From Nonomuraea turcica (GTDB lineage Bacteria; Actinomycetota; Actinomycetes; Streptosporangiales; Streptosporangiaceae), in NCBI RefSeq assembly GCF_030718205.1, contig NZ_JAUZQF010000007.1, positions 248,001-312,000 on the forward strand: DNA of 64,000 nt, read 5' to 3'. How positions within the stretch are numbered: position 1 is the stretch's first letter; every line of letters starts with the position of its first letter. Positions 33,144 through 41,739 of the stretch are shown in pieces. The translations under genes and the position numbers were made by a program. The notes beneath the pieces are model-generated. The model searched no databases and was not told where the DNA came from. It saw only the letters and a program-made list of their open reading frames with translations.

Positions 33144-34955
33144 GTGCACAAGGATCTCCTGCGGCTCATGCGGGCCGAGCGGTCGGTACGCCGCCACCTG
33201 GCCGTCACCATGGCCGCGGCCGTGCTGGCGGGGCTGCTTGTGCTCGTGCAGGCCGAGTTGCTCGCCGGGGTGTTGTCCGGACAGTTCGCCGCCGCCGCCC
33301 TCACCGGGCTGGCGGCGGTGGTCTGCCTGCGGGCGGTGCTCGCGTGGACGCAAGGCGTCTTCGCCGGGCGCACCGCGACCGGGGTCAAGTCCGCGCTGCG
33401 CCACCGGCTGCTGGGCCGGCTGCGCGACCTCGGTCCTGGACGGCTCGCCGCGCACCGCTCGGGCGAGCTGGTCACGCTCACGGGGCGCGGGCTGGACGGG
33501 CTGGACGCCTACCTGACCGGTTACCTGCCGTCGATCGCGGTGGCCGGGGTGGTGCCGGTGGCCGTGCTCGTGCGGTTGTTCGCCGCCGACCTGGCTTCGG
33601 CGGTCATCGTGCTGATCACGCTGCCGTTGATTCCGATCTTCGGGGCGCTGGTCGGCATGACGACCAAGGCCGTGACCGAGCGCCAGTACCGGGCGCTGTC
33701 CCGGCTCGGGGGTCACTTCCTGGACGTGGTGCGGGGGCTGCCCACGCTGCGGGCGTTCGGGCGGGCGCGCTACCAGGCCGGCGTCATCCAGGAGGTGGCC
33801 GACGCGCACCGCAGCGCGACCATGAAGACGTTGCGGGTGGCGTTCCTGTCGTCGCTGGTGCTGGAGCTGTGCGCGTCGCTGTCGCTGGCGCTGGTGGCGG
33901 TGCCGATCGGGCTGCGGCTGCTCGGGGGGTCGCTGGATCTGACGACGGCACTGCTGGTGTTGTTGCTGGCGCCGGAGGCGTACCTGCCGCTGCGGGCCAT
34001 GGGGACGCGCTTCCACGCCTCCATGGAGGGGGTCGCGGCGGCCGACGCGGCCTTCGCCGTGCTCGACTCCGCCGGGGACCCGCCGGCCTCGGAGGGGCGG
34101 AAGGCCGCGCCCTCCAGCGGCGCCCCGGAGATCCGGCTGGAGAACGTGACCGTCCGCTACCCGGGCAGGGACACCGCCGCGCTGGACAACGTCACCCTGA
34201 CCATCGGGCCGCGGGAGCGGGTCGCCCTCGTGGGCGAGAGCGGCGGCGGCAAGAGCACGCTGCTCCATCTCCTGCTCGGCTTCGTACAGCCTGCTGAGGG
34301 GCGGGTTCTGGTGGACGGAGTCGAGCTGCGGGATCTGGACGTGGCGAGCTGGCGTTCGCGGCTGGCGTTCGTGGCGCAGCGGCCTCATCTGTTCGCGACG
34401 TCGGTGGCCGACAACATCCGGCTCGGGGCTCCTTCGGCTTCTCTGGAGGACGTACGCCGGGCCGCCGGCGCCGCCCACGCTGACTTCGTGGCCGCGCTTC
34501 CCCAGGGGTTCGACACCGTTGTGGGTGAACGGGGTGCCAACCTGTCCGCCGGGCAGCGGCAGCGCATCGCGCTGGCGCGGGCCTTCTGCCGTCCCGGAGC
34601 GTCGGTCCTGCTGCTCGACGAGCCCACCGCGCGACTGGACGGGCGCAGTGAGGCCGCGGTGGTGGCGGGGACGGCGGAGCTGGCCCACAACCGCACGGCC
34701 GTCATCGTCGCCCACCGGCCTGCCATGATCGATCTCGCGGACCGCGTCATCCGGCTCCACGAGGGCCGCGTCATCTCCGACACCACCCGCACTCCGAGCT
34801 CCCCCGCCCCCCGATCGACGGACGGGCACGTGACGGCACCCGCAGACGGGGTGCCGGCTACGGACGGGCATGGCCCGACGGCCGCGGACGGGCATGGCGC
34901 GACGGCCGCGGACGGGCACGTAGTGGCGGGGCGGCGTGAAGGGGACGAGGGATGA
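33144..34955 (+). CDS. cydD: ABC exporter subunit CydD
   Basis: 603 aa from GTG 33144 with AGAGGA just before. Six-helix exporter domain then nucleotide-binding domain: Walker A GESGGGKST, signature LSAGQRQR, Walker B VLLLDEPTA. With CydC it exports thiols (glutathione/cysteine in E. coli) needed for cytochrome bd assembly. Unusual: a ~45-residue C-terminal tail of TDGHVTAP..., ADGHGATAADGH repeats follows the conserved end. Seven bases after cydB; stop overlaps cydC as ATGA. Confidence 0.9.
   Translation: MHKDLLRLMRAERSVRRHLAVTMAAAVLAGLLVLVQAELLAGVLSGQFAAAALTGLAAVVCLRAVLAWTQGVFAGRTATGVKSALRHRLLGRLRDLGPGRLAAHRSGELVTLTGRGLDGLDAYLTGYLPSIAVAGVVPVAVLVRLFAADLASAVIVLITLPLIPIFGALVGMTTKAVTERQYRALSRLGGHFLDVVRGLPTLRAFGRARYQAGVIQEVADAHRSATMKTLRVAFLSSLVLELCASLSLALVAVPIGLRLLGGSLDLTTALLVLLLAPEAYLPLRAMGTRFHASMEGVAAADAAFAVLDSAGDPPASEGRKAAPSSGAPEIRLENVTVRYPGRDTAALDNVTLTIGPRERVALVGESGGGKSTLLHLLLGFVQPAEGRVLVDGVELRDLDVASWRSRLAFVAQRPHLFATSVADNIRLGAPSASLEDVRRAAGAAHADFVAALPQGFDTVVGERGANLSAGQRQRIALARAFCRPGASVLLLDEPTARLDGRSEAAVVAGTAELAHNRTAVIVAHRPAMIDLADRVIRLHEGRVISDTTRTPSSPAPRSTDGHVTAPADGVPATDGHGPTAADGHGATAADGHVVAGRREGDEG
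34806..34927 (+). repeat. Tandem 30-bp-type repeats coding the CydD tail
   Basis: About four imperfect units built on GACGGGCAYG...GCCGCG encode (T/A)DGH(G/V)xTAA. The last two units (GACGGGCATGGC then CGACGGCCGCG) are nearly identical, a sign of recent slippage. Confidence 0.75.
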
Positions 34956-36703
34956 CAGGGCGCATGGGGAAGCGGCTGGTGTGGGCGGTGCTGGCCGGAG
35001 CGGCGGCGGACCTGGCCGGGCTGGGTCTCATCGCCGCCGCGGCCTGGCTGATCACGAGAGCCGCCGAGCAGCCGCCCCTGGCCGCGTTGAGCGTGGCGAT
35101 CGTGGCGACCAGGGCGTTCGCCACGAGCAAGGGCGTCTTCCGTTACCTCGAACGCCTCACCGGCCATGACGTGGCACTCCGCGCCCAGGCCGGCACCCGT
35201 GAGGACCTCTACCGGGCCCTGATCCCGCCCCAGCAGCCCCGCCACGGCGGCGCGGATCTGCTCAGCCGCATGGTGGACGACACCGAGGCCGTGCAGGATC
35301 TGCTCGTCCGCTGCCTGCTCCCCGCGGCCGCCGCGGCCATCGCCGGGCTCGCGGCGGTCGTCATCGGGCTGACGATCCTGCCGGCGGCGGCGCTGGTGCT
35401 GGTGGCCGGGCTGGCGCTGGCCGGGATACTGCTGCCCGCGGGCACGGCCGCCGCCGCCCGCCGCTGGTCGGCCAGGATCGCCCCGGCCAGGGCGGCGCTG
35501 GCGGGCCGTGTGGCCGACCTGGTGCACGGCTCGGCCGACCTGGCGGCGTACGGCGCCGACGACGCGGCACTGGCCAAGGCCGAGGCGGCCGACGAGACGC
35601 TGGCCGCGCTCGAGCGCCGCCAGGCCCGCGTCCACGCCGCCGCTCTGGCCGGGGGCACGCTGGTGCAGGGGCTGACGGTCGCGGCCGTCGTTCTGCTCGC
35701 CCAGGGGGCCGGCGTCGGCTCGGTCGGCACGGCCGTGCTCGCGCTGACGGCCTTGGTGTCGTTCGAGCCGGTGCTGCCGCTGGCGGCGGCGGGCGAGCGG
35801 ATGGCGGGCATCACGGCGGCGCTGCGTCGGCTGCGTGAGGTCCGCTCGGCCGCGACGGCCGTCGCCGACCCCGCCGCACCCGCGCCCAAGCCCGAGTCCC
35901 CGCTCACGATCGAGGTCCACGACCTGGTGGTACGCCACCCCGCTCCGCCTGCCACGGGCGGCGCCACACCGCCCCGCCACGGTGACCGCCTCGTCGAGGA
36001 CGGGGCGGCGGCGCGCGACGGGCGGCCCGCTCTGGACGGGGTGTCGTTGCGGCTCACCCCCGGCAAGCGGGTGGCGATCGTCGGGCCGAGCGGTGCGGGC
36101 AAGAGCACGTTGCTGGCCGCGCTGATGCGGCTGGTCGAGCCGGAGTCCGGGGACGTCAGAGTCAACGGCGTGGACCTCGGGGATCTGGCGGGCGACGACG
36201 TGCGCGCCCTGATGACCGGCCTCACCCAGGACCCCTACATCTTCCGCGCCACCCTCCGCGACAACCTGCGCCTGGCCGGCCCCGAGGCCGACGACGAGAG
36301 GCTGCGCCGCGCCGTGCGGGACGCCAGGCTCGACGGCTGGGTCGAGCGGACCGGGTGGGACGCCGAGCTGGGCGAGGACGGCAGGACCGTCTCCGGCGGG
36401 CAGCTGCAGCGGCTGGCCCTGGCCAGGGCCCTGCTGTACGACCCGCCGGTGCTGCTGCTCGACGAGCCCGCCGAGGCGCTCGACGAGGAGACCGCCGACC
36501 GGCTGATGAGCGACCTGCTCGACGTGACCGAGGACCGCACCACGGTGCTCGTGACGCACCGGCTCAAGGGCCTGGAGACGATCGACGAGATCGTGGTGCT
36601 GGAGGAGGGCCGGGTGATCCAGCGCGGCCGCCACGACGAGCTCGTCGCCGTCCCCGGCTACTACCGCGACCTGTGGGAGTCCGAGGTCCTCACCAGAAGG
36701 TGA
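34952..36703 (+). CDS. cydC: ABC exporter subunit CydC
   Basis: 583 aa from ATG 34952 overlapping the cydD stop. Membrane domain with LVWAVLAGAAADLAGLGLIAAAAWL..., ERLTGHDVALR motif typical of CydC; NBD with Walker A GPSGAGKST, signature VSGGQLQR, Walker B VLLLDEPAEALDEE. An extra Pro/Gly/Arg-rich loop of ~30 residues (PPATGGATPPRHGDR...) sits between the first NBD strand and Walker A. Forms the heterodimer with CydD. Confidence 0.9.
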   Translation: MTGRMGKRLVWAVLAGAAADLAGLGLIAAAAWLITRAAEQPPLAALSVAIVATRAFATSKGVFRYLERLTGHDVALRAQAGTREDLYRALIPPQQPRHGGADLLSRMVDDTEAVQDLLVRCLLPAAAAAIAGLAAVVIGLTILPAAALVLVAGLALAGILLPAGTAAAARRWSARIAPARAALAGRVADLVHGSADLAAYGADDAALAKAEAADETLAALERRQARVHAAALAGGTLVQGLTVAAVVLLAQGAGVGSVGTAVLALTALVSFEPVLPLAAAGERMAGITAALRRLREVRSAATAVADPAAPAPKPESPLTIEVHDLVVRHPAPPATGGATPPRHGDRLVEDGAAARDGRPALDGVSLRLTPGKRVAIVGPSGAGKSTLLAALMRLVEPESGDVRVNGVDLGDLAGDDVRALMTGLTQDPYIFRATLRDNLRLAGPEADDERLRRAVRDARLDGWVERTGWDAELGEDGRTVSGGQLQRLALARALLYDPPVLLLDEPAEALDEETADRLMSDLLDVTEDRTTVLVTHRLKGLETIDEIVVLEEGRVIQRGRHDELVAVPGYYRDLWESEVLTRR

Positions 36704-36738
36704 CGCCCCTGGCGCCGCTCTTGAGTTTGTGCTGCCAT

Positions 36739-36759
36739 CTGGTTTACGATACAAACCAG
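36739..36759. promoter_or_regulatory. Operator/promoter of the ABC exporter operon
   Basis: Perfect CTGGTTT-N7-AAACCAG. TACGAT (36745-36750) inside it is a good -10, so a bound repressor would block initiation. Probable target of the winged-helix protein encoded two genes on. Confidence 0.7.
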
Positions 36760-36781
36760 TTTGAGCATAAGAGGAGTTGCG

Positions 36782-37399
36782 ATGGCAGACGAGCAGGCGC
36801 CGACCCCCGAGGAGATGATGCGCCTGATCGAGGAGCAGAGCGCCATCGCGGCGAAGCACCTGCGCGGCGAGCCACTGCTGTACTACGTGCCGTGGGGGTT
36901 GGCCTGGCTGCTCGGTTTCGGCGCGCTCTTCCTCCATTACGGGCTCGACGGCGTGCCGGACGGGCCGGTCTCCTTAGGGCAGGCGCTGGCCGTGCTCTTC
37001 GCCGTCCAGATCCTGGCGGGCGCCGTCACCGGTTTCGGGATGGCGAAGGTCAGCAAGGGGGTGCGCGGCGAGAGCGCGGCCAAGGGCATGATGTACGGCT
37101 ACACGTGGTTTGCGGGCGTCGCCCTGATGTGGGTCATCTGCATGCACTTCACCTTCAAGCTGCCGGAGGCCGAGGCCTCCCTGCTGTGGGCGTCCGGCTT
37201 CCTCATGGTGCCGGCGCTCCTCTACATGGCCGGCGGCGCGATCTGGACGAGCTGGCCGATGTTCTTCATGGGTGTCTGGATCGCGGCCGTCGACGGCGTC
37301 GGCGTCCTGCTGGGGATCGGCTGGCACACGCTGCTCGCGGCCGTGCTGCTCGGCGGCGGCCAGGTCGCCTTCGGATTCTGGCTCAGGCGGCGCATGTGA
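36782..37399 (+). CDS. Integral membrane protein of the exporter operon
   Basis: 205 aa from ATG 36782 (GAGGAG 36771-36776). An acidic N-terminus (MADEQAPTPEEMMRLIEEQ) then about six transmembrane helices: LLYYVPWGLAWLLGFGALF, ALAVLFAVQILAGAVTGFG, FAGVALMWVICMHF, FLMVPALLYMAGGAIW. No known domain recognised. Its stop overlaps the regulator start (GTGA). It may be an auxiliary or sensing subunit of the exporter. Confidence 0.8.
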   Translation: MADEQAPTPEEMMRLIEEQSAIAAKHLRGEPLLYYVPWGLAWLLGFGALFLHYGLDGVPDGPVSLGQALAVLFAVQILAGAVTGFGMAKVSKGVRGESAAKGMMYGYTWFAGVALMWVICMHFTFKLPEAEASLLWASGFLMVPALLYMAGGAIWTSWPMFFMGVWIAAVDGVGVLLGIGWHTLLAAVLLGGGQVAFGFWLRRRM

Positions 37400-37719
37400 C
37401 CGCCGACGGCGCCGTGCCCGAGCTCGACCCGGTGATCCACGCGCAGGCCCGGTTGCGGGTGGTCGCCACGCTCAACAGCCTGGGGGAACGCGACGAGATC
37501 GCTTTCCCCTCGCTCAAGGACCTGCTCGGCATGACGGCGGGCAACCTCTCGGTCCACCTGACCAAGCTCGAGGATGCCGGATACGTCCGCATCACCAAGA
37601 CGCACAAAGGCCGCACCCCGGTCACGTACGTGGCACTCACCAAACGCGGGCGGCTGGCTTTCGAGGACTACACCAAGGCGATCCGCGCCTTGCTGGACAA
37701 CGCTGGGGGCAACGTATGA
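37396..37719 (+). CDS. Winged-helix DNA-binding regulator
   Basis: 107 aa from GTG 37396, coupled to the gene before and overlapped by the gene after (ATGA). HTH_34-type winged helix: ARLRVVATLNSLGERDEIAF, FPSLKDLLGMTAGNLSVHL (recognition helix region), LEDAGYVRITKTHKGRTPVT (wing). Likely autorepressor of the four-gene operon through the CTGGTTT-N7-AAACCAG palindrome. Small-molecule signal unknown. Confidence 0.88.
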   Translation: MTADGAVPELDPVIHAQARLRVVATLNSLGERDEIAFPSLKDLLGMTAGNLSVHLTKLEDAGYVRITKTHKGRTPVTYVALTKRGRLAFEDYTKAIRALLDNAGGNV

Positions 37720-38597
37720 CGATCCTCGCCAAAGCGATCGAGGTCACCCGCCGCTACGGCGAGGTGCTGGCGCTCGACCGCGTCTCGCTCGACATCAAGG
37801 CCGGCGAGCTGGTCGGCCTGCTCGGCCCGAACGGGGCGGGCAAGTCCACTCTGATCAACCTGTTCGTGGGGTTGCGCAGGCCCACGTCCGGCATGGTCGA
37901 GCTGCTCGGCGGCTCGCCGCAGGATCCCGCCATGCGGCGCGGCATCGGGGTGACCCCGCAGGAGACCGGGTTGCCCGAGTCGTTACGCGTCGGCGAGATC
38001 GTCGACTTCGTGTCGGCGCATTACCCGGAGAAGACGGACAACGACGAGCTGCTTGCTCGTTTCGGCCTGGGCGACCTGGTCAAGCGGCAGGTGGGCGGCC
38101 TGTCGGGCGGGCAGCGGCGGCGGCTGGCCGTGGCGCTGGCGTTCGCGGGGCGGCCGCGGCTGGTGTTCCTCGACGAGCCGACCACGGGCCTGGACGTCGA
38201 GGCCCGACGGGCGCTGTGGGACGGCATCAAGGCCTTCCACGACGACGGCGGCACGGTGCTGATCACCAGCCACTACCTGGAGGAGATCGAGGCTCTGGCC
38301 GAGCGGGTGGTGGTCGTCGGCCGCGGCCGGGTGCTGGCCGATGACACGGTGCGGGCCGTGCGCGACATGGTGGGGGTGCGGCGGGTCTCCCTCGTCGCCG
38401 AGAGCCTGCCCGAGCTGCCCGGCGTGCTCGGCTCCGAACGGGTGGACGGCCGGGTCAGCCTGGTCACCGCCGACCCCGACCGGCTGGTCGTCGAGCTGGT
38501 GCGCAGCGGCGCGCCGTTCTCCGGCCTGGAGATCAGGCCGACCACTCTGGAGGAGGCCTTCCTGGCCATCACCTCGAAGGAGACCGCGCATGTCTAG
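37716..38597 (+). CDS. ABC-2 type exporter ATP-binding protein
   Basis: 293 aa. Walker A GPNGAGKST, signature LSGGQRRR, Walker B LVFLDEPTTGLD, H-loop ITSHYLEE; a C-terminal ~70-residue regulatory domain of the drug-export (DrrA/CcmA) type. Energises the permease that starts inside its last codons. Drugs, lipids or peptides are all possible cargo. Confidence 0.92.
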   Translation: MTILAKAIEVTRRYGEVLALDRVSLDIKAGELVGLLGPNGAGKSTLINLFVGLRRPTSGMVELLGGSPQDPAMRRGIGVTPQETGLPESLRVGEIVDFVSAHYPEKTDNDELLARFGLGDLVKRQVGGLSGGQRRRLAVALAFAGRPRLVFLDEPTTGLDVEARRALWDGIKAFHDDGGTVLITSHYLEEIEALAERVVVVGRGRVLADDTVRAVRDMVGVRRVSLVAESLPELPGVLGSERVDGRVSLVTADPDRLVVELVRSGAPFSGLEIRPTTLEEAFLAITSKETAHV

Positions 38598-39330
38598 CCT
38601 GGTCGTCGCGCACACGCGCTATCTCATGATCGAGCAGATCAGGGTGCCCATCGGCCTGCTGGCCAGCTCCCTGTTCCCGGCGATCTCGATGCTGGCCTTC
38701 GTGGTGCCGTTCGCGGGCCAGGATCCGGTGGCCGCGACGTCGGCGACGGGCTCGCTGATGTTCTTCGGCGCGATGTCGGCCGCCGTGATCGGGCTCAGCA
38801 TCTCGGTCGCGCAGGACCGCGAGCTGCCGTGGAACCCCTACCTGCGCACGCTGCCCGCGGGCCCGTTCGCCCACTTCGCCGGCCGCATCCTGTCCACGCT
38901 GGCCGTCATGCTGCTGTCGGTGATCCCGGTGCTGCTGGTGAGCGCGTTGTTCACCGAGGCGACGATCACGCCGGCGAAGCTGCTGCTCGGTCTGGGCACG
39001 CTGGTCGTCGGGGTCGTCCCGTTCATGCTGATGGGCCTGTTCATCGGCTTCTCTCTGGCGCCCAAGGCCGCGATCGCGGTGTCGCAGATCGTGTTCTTCC
39101 CGCTGGGCATCCTCGGCGGGCTGTTGCTGCCGCCTCAGGCATTTCCCGAGTTCATCGAAGTCGTCTCGCCGTACGTGCCGACCAGGGGCGGGGCCGAGCT
39201 GATCTGGTGGGCCACCACGGGCAGCAGCCCGGACCCCGTGGCCCTGGTGATGCTGGCGGTGTGGACCGTCGTCCTGGCCGCGGCGGCGGCGTGGGGCTAC
39301 CGCCGCGACGAAGGCCGGCGTTTCACCTGA
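38590..39330 (+). CDS. ABC-2 type exporter permease
   Basis: 246 aa from ATG 38590, 8 bases inside the ATPase gene. Six helices (LLASSLFPAISMLAFVVPF, LMFFGAMSAAVIGLSISVA, LLSVIPVLLVSALF, GVVPFMLMGLFIGFSLAP, FPLGILGGLLLPPQAFPEF, LVMLAVWTVVLAAAAAWGY). The QAFP/PxxF segment before the last helix is typical for ABC-2 permeases. Last gene before a strong terminator. Confidence 0.9.
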   Translation: MSSLVVAHTRYLMIEQIRVPIGLLASSLFPAISMLAFVVPFAGQDPVAATSATGSLMFFGAMSAAVIGLSISVAQDRELPWNPYLRTLPAGPFAHFAGRILSTLAVMLLSVIPVLLVSALFTEATITPAKLLLGLGTLVVGVVPFMLMGLFIGFSLAPKAAIAVSQIVFFPLGILGGLLLPPQAFPEFIEVVSPYVPTRGGAELIWWATTGSSPDPVALVMLAVWTVVLAAAAAWGYRRDEGRRFT

Positions 39331-39337
39331 TCACAGG

Positions 39338-39378
39338 GGGTGTGCCGCCGAGTCCGCAGCGATCTCGACGGCACACCC
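39338..39378. terminator. Bidirectional hairpin terminator
   Basis: GGGTGTGCCG / CGGCACACCC arms (39338-39347, 39369-39378) with additional pairing inside; between the convergent exporter operon and the HtrA gene. Confidence 0.85.
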
Positions 39379-39398
39379 GTCAATGTGGGGGTCCTGGG

Positions 39399-40637
39399 TT
39401 ATTTCTTCTCTTCGAGGGTGACGGTGACCTCGTTGGTCTGCCCGTCCCGCACATATGTGATCTTGACCTGTTGACCAGGTTTGAAACCTCTGACCTGCCC
39501 AACTACATTATCTCCCCCGTCAACCGCCTTGTCGCCGATCTTCGTGATCAGGTCGCCCTGCTTCAGCCCGGCCTTCTCCGCCGGGCTTCCGGCGGTGATC
39601 TGGCTGATGAGGGCGCCGGCCACGTCGCCGGTCGCGTCGGTGACACTCACGCCGAGGAAGGCGTGACTCACCTTGCCGGTGCTGATGAGCTGGTCGGAGA
39701 CCTGCTTGGCGGTGTTGACCGGGATGGCGAAGCCGACACCGCCGCCCGCGGCCTGCGAGGCGATCGCGGTGTTGATGCCGACCAGCTCGCCGGCCGCGTT
39801 GACCAGCGCGCCGCCGGAGTTGCCGGGGTTGATGGAGGCGTCGGTCTGGACGGCGCCGCCGATCGTGGTGGGCTCACTGCCGCTCTGCTCCGGCTGCTGG
39901 CCCCAGCCGGGCGGGACCTGCTGGTTCTGCTCGCCGCCGACGGTGAGGGTGCGGTCGAGCGCGCTGACGATGCCCTTCGTGACGGATCCGTCGAGGCCGA
40001 GCGGGCTTCCGATGGCCAGCACGTCGTCGCCGACCTTCAGCAGGTCGCTGTTGCCGAGCGTGGCCTTGGTCAGCCCGGAGACGCCCTCCGCCCGGATGAC
40101 GGCCAGGTCGGTGGCCGGGTCGGTGCCGACCACGCTTGCCTTGGCCGTCTTGCCGTCGCTGAACTTGACGGTCATCTGCCCGCCGCGTCCCGCGCCTTCG
40201 ACCACGTGGTTGTTGGTCAGGATGAGCCCGTCCTCCGACAGCACCACGCCGGAACCCTCGCCGGTCTGGCCCTGGATCATCACGACGCTCGGCTGCACCT
40301 TCGCCGCCACCTCGGTGACGGTGAGCTCGGAGGAGGTGTTCTTGAAGACCGGGTTCGGCGTGCCGGTGTTGCTGTTGGTCGTGATGGTGACCGGATCGGG
40401 CTGGAACGCGTTGGCGACGACGGCCCCCACGACGCCGCCGCCGATGGCCGTGGCCGCCAGGGCCAGCCCGGCCACCGTCTTACGCCCGAAGCCCGGCTTC
40501 TTCGGGGGCGCGGGCGGCGGCGGAGGCGGCGGCTCCATGATGATCGTGTCCCGCCGGGGAAAGCCCCCGGCGGCCGGCGCGGTGGCGCCGAACTGGCTCC
40601 ACCCGGCACCCTGCTCGCGAGGCTCGTTCGCGTCCAT
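39399..40637 (-). CDS. HtrA/DegP-like membrane serine protease with PDZ domain
   Basis: 412 aa. A cytoplasmic Pro-rich N-terminus (eight consecutive prolines), one transmembrane helix (VAGLALAATAIGGGVVGAVV), then an extracytoplasmic trypsin-like domain: His in LTNNHVV, Asp in PATDLAVI, Ser in NPGNSGGALVN. A Gln/Gly/Pro insert (QNQQVPPGWGQQPEQS) lies within it. PDZ from ~315 (SPAEKAGLKQGDLITKIG). Degrades or refolds damaged envelope proteins. Topology matches mycobacterial PepD/HtrA. Confidence 0.93.
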   Translation of the reverse strand: MDANEPREQGAGWSQFGATAPAAGGFPRRDTIIMEPPPPPPPAPPKKPGFGRKTVAGLALAATAIGGGVVGAVVANAFQPDPVTITTNSNTGTPNPVFKNTSSELTVTEVAAKVQPSVVMIQGQTGEGSGVVLSEDGLILTNNHVVEGAGRGGQMTVKFSDGKTAKASVVGTDPATDLAVIRAEGVSGLTKATLGNSDLLKVGDDVLAIGSPLGLDGSVTKGIVSALDRTLTVGGEQNQQVPPGWGQQPEQSGSEPTTIGGAVQTDASINPGNSGGALVNAAGELVGINTAIASQAAGGGVGFAIPVNTAKQVSDQLISTGKVSHAFLGVSVTDATGDVAGALISQITAGSPAEKAGLKQGDLITKIGDKAVDGGDNVVGQVRGFKPGQQVKITYVRDGQTNEVTVTLEEKK

Positions 40638-40869
40638 CTGTCATCTCCCTAAGTCCCGATGACTCTAGGGTCGCAGGGGGCGCGTAAGACCTCGTTAAAC
40701 CGGTGATCGGAGGACTGTGAGATGGCTGACGGCCGCCTTATCGACGCTGGTCGCAAGGCACGACCGTCAGCATGCAAGCCGCTCGAAACCCCTTCTAGCG
40801 GCTTGCACGCGGGTGCTGGGACGCATAATCGGCTGGACATCGCCCGCCGAGCCTGCATCCAGCGAAGAG
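40638..40869. other. Hairpin-rich noncoding stretch
   Basis: Contains GCTGACGG (40725-40732) / CCGTCAGC (40764-40771), and the strong hairpin listed separately at 40773. No convincing coding frame. Holds the HtrA promoter near its left end, though no clear -10/-35 was found. Confidence 0.5.
40773..40807. terminator. Hairpin, probable terminator of the 47-aa protein gene
   Basis: Perfect 11-bp stem TGCAAGCCGCT / AGCGGCTTGCA with a 13-base loop, 63 bases beyond the small gene's stop on the - strand. Confidence 0.6.
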
Positions 40870-41013
40870 TCAGTGGCGCCGTAGCCTGCGCAACCAGTTC
40901 CGCGCCTTCTGCTGGTTCCGCGGGTCACGAGCGATCCGCTTCGCCTTCTCTACCGTCTGCCTGCCTTGAGGGCCGTGCAGGTATCTGCGTACTCGATCCA
41001 TCAGCTTGGTCAT
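40870..41013 (-). CDS. 47-aa basic small protein
   Basis: ATG 41013 to TGA 40870, 47 aa: starts MTKLMDRVRRYLHGPQGRQ, ends ARNWLRRLRRH. About a quarter of residues are Arg; predicted to be two amphipathic helices joined at DPRNQQ. Its style (LMDRVRRYL..PQGR) matches small actinobacterial proteins of unknown function that I have seen in this size class. A weak GAAG lies 8 bases before the ATG. Codon use (CGA, GTA, AGA, CTA) is less G+C-biased than the neighbours. A hairpin terminator follows. May bind nucleic acid or membranes; inference only. Confidence 0.6.
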   Translation of the reverse strand: MTKLMDRVRRYLHGPQGRQTVEKAKRIARDPRNQQKARNWLRRLRRH

Positions 41014-41111
41014 GCGTCTGCTTCTACCCGGGAGGACGACCTTATGCCGCTGCCGAGCGGCGGCATAACTGGGTCACCGGCTGCATGTTTTGACTGTTCC
41101 TGCTCAACAGC

Positions 41112-41276
41112 TCAACGCAGGCCAAGCCGACCGGGGGCGTGGCGGCGTACGCGGTCGGCGGCGGTTTCCGGGTGATAGAGGACGACGGCACCGTCCGGCT
41201 CCGGACTGTAGATGGGTGCCGCCACGATCGACAGCTGTGCTGAATCAGTGTCCGCGGAGTCCTTGAACGCGGCCAA
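41112..41276 (-). CDS. Short hypothetical ORF or gene remnant
   Basis: A TTG-started frame of 54 aa (MAAFKDSADTDSAQLSIVA... ending RRHAPGRLGLR) 19 bases after the MarR stop on the same strand. The middle AAPIYSPEPDGAVVLYHP looks protein-like, but there is no Shine-Dalgarno, and the start is arbitrary because the frame runs on upstream into the MarR gene. It could be the 3' remnant of a longer gene. Confidence 0.25.
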   Translation of the reverse strand: MAAFKDSADTDSAQLSIVAAPIYSPEPDGAVVLYHPETAADRVRRHAPGRLGLR

Positions 41277-41295
41277 CGCCGGGCCGGGGGCGGAG

Positions 41296-41727
41296 TCAGC
41301 CCGCGCCGTGGGAGTCGTCGGTGATCAGCAGGGCCTCCAGCTCCTTGAGCAGCGCCACCGCCCGGTCGGCGTCCGCCGAGTCCGGCACCGCCCGCCGTAC
41401 GACCTCCTCCACCGGCGTGGTCGCGCGCCGGAACAGCAGGTGCAGTGCGGCGTCCGCCACCCGGACCTGGGTGCGGCGGCCGTCGGCCGGATCGGGGCCG
41501 GTCTCCAGGATGCCGCGCTCCCGCATCCGGGCCACCGAGGCGGACACGTGGCTCTGGGCGAACCCCGTGCGGGCCTGGATCTCCCCCACCGCGCTGCCCG
41601 GGTGCCGCAGCACGTCCTCGAAGACCGCCTCTTCCCCGGGCGTCAGCAGGGGCCGGCCCTCGCCGTCCACGGCCTTGGCGAGCTCGCCCAGCCGCCGCCC
41701 CAACCTGCGCAATGTCGCGATGTTCAT
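41296..41727 (-). CDS. MarR-family winged-helix regulator
   Basis: 143 aa. Winged HTH: LTPGEEAVFEDVLRHPGSAVGEIQARTGFAQSHVSASVARM (read as separate helices), then RGILETGPDPADGRRTQVRV (wing with D-x-R-x-x-x-V). The first ~25 residues (LRRLGRRLGELAKAVDGEG) and the C-terminal helices form the dimer interface. The perfect palindrome at 41740-41753, 13 bases upstream, is its likely autoregulatory site. No obvious target gene other than itself and perhaps the downstream ORF. Confidence 0.85.
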   Translation of the reverse strand: MNIATLRRLGRRLGELAKAVDGEGRPLLTPGEEAVFEDVLRHPGSAVGEIQARTGFAQSHVSASVARMRERGILETGPDPADGRRTQVRVADAALHLLFRRATTPVEEVVRRAVPDSADADRAVALLKELEALLITDDSHGAG

Positions 41728-41739
41728 GGCGGTAGATTA

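Noticed and set aside
33806..33822. AGCGCGACCATGAAG in cydD as another copy of the dispersed repeat
   Set aside because: Only one half-block matches and it lies in conserved coding sequence (HRSATMKT), so chance is likely.
40722..41093. 123-aa + strand ORF in the htrA-MarR gap
   Set aside because: Composition is erratic, it crosses strong hairpins and is antisense to the better supported 47-aa gene.
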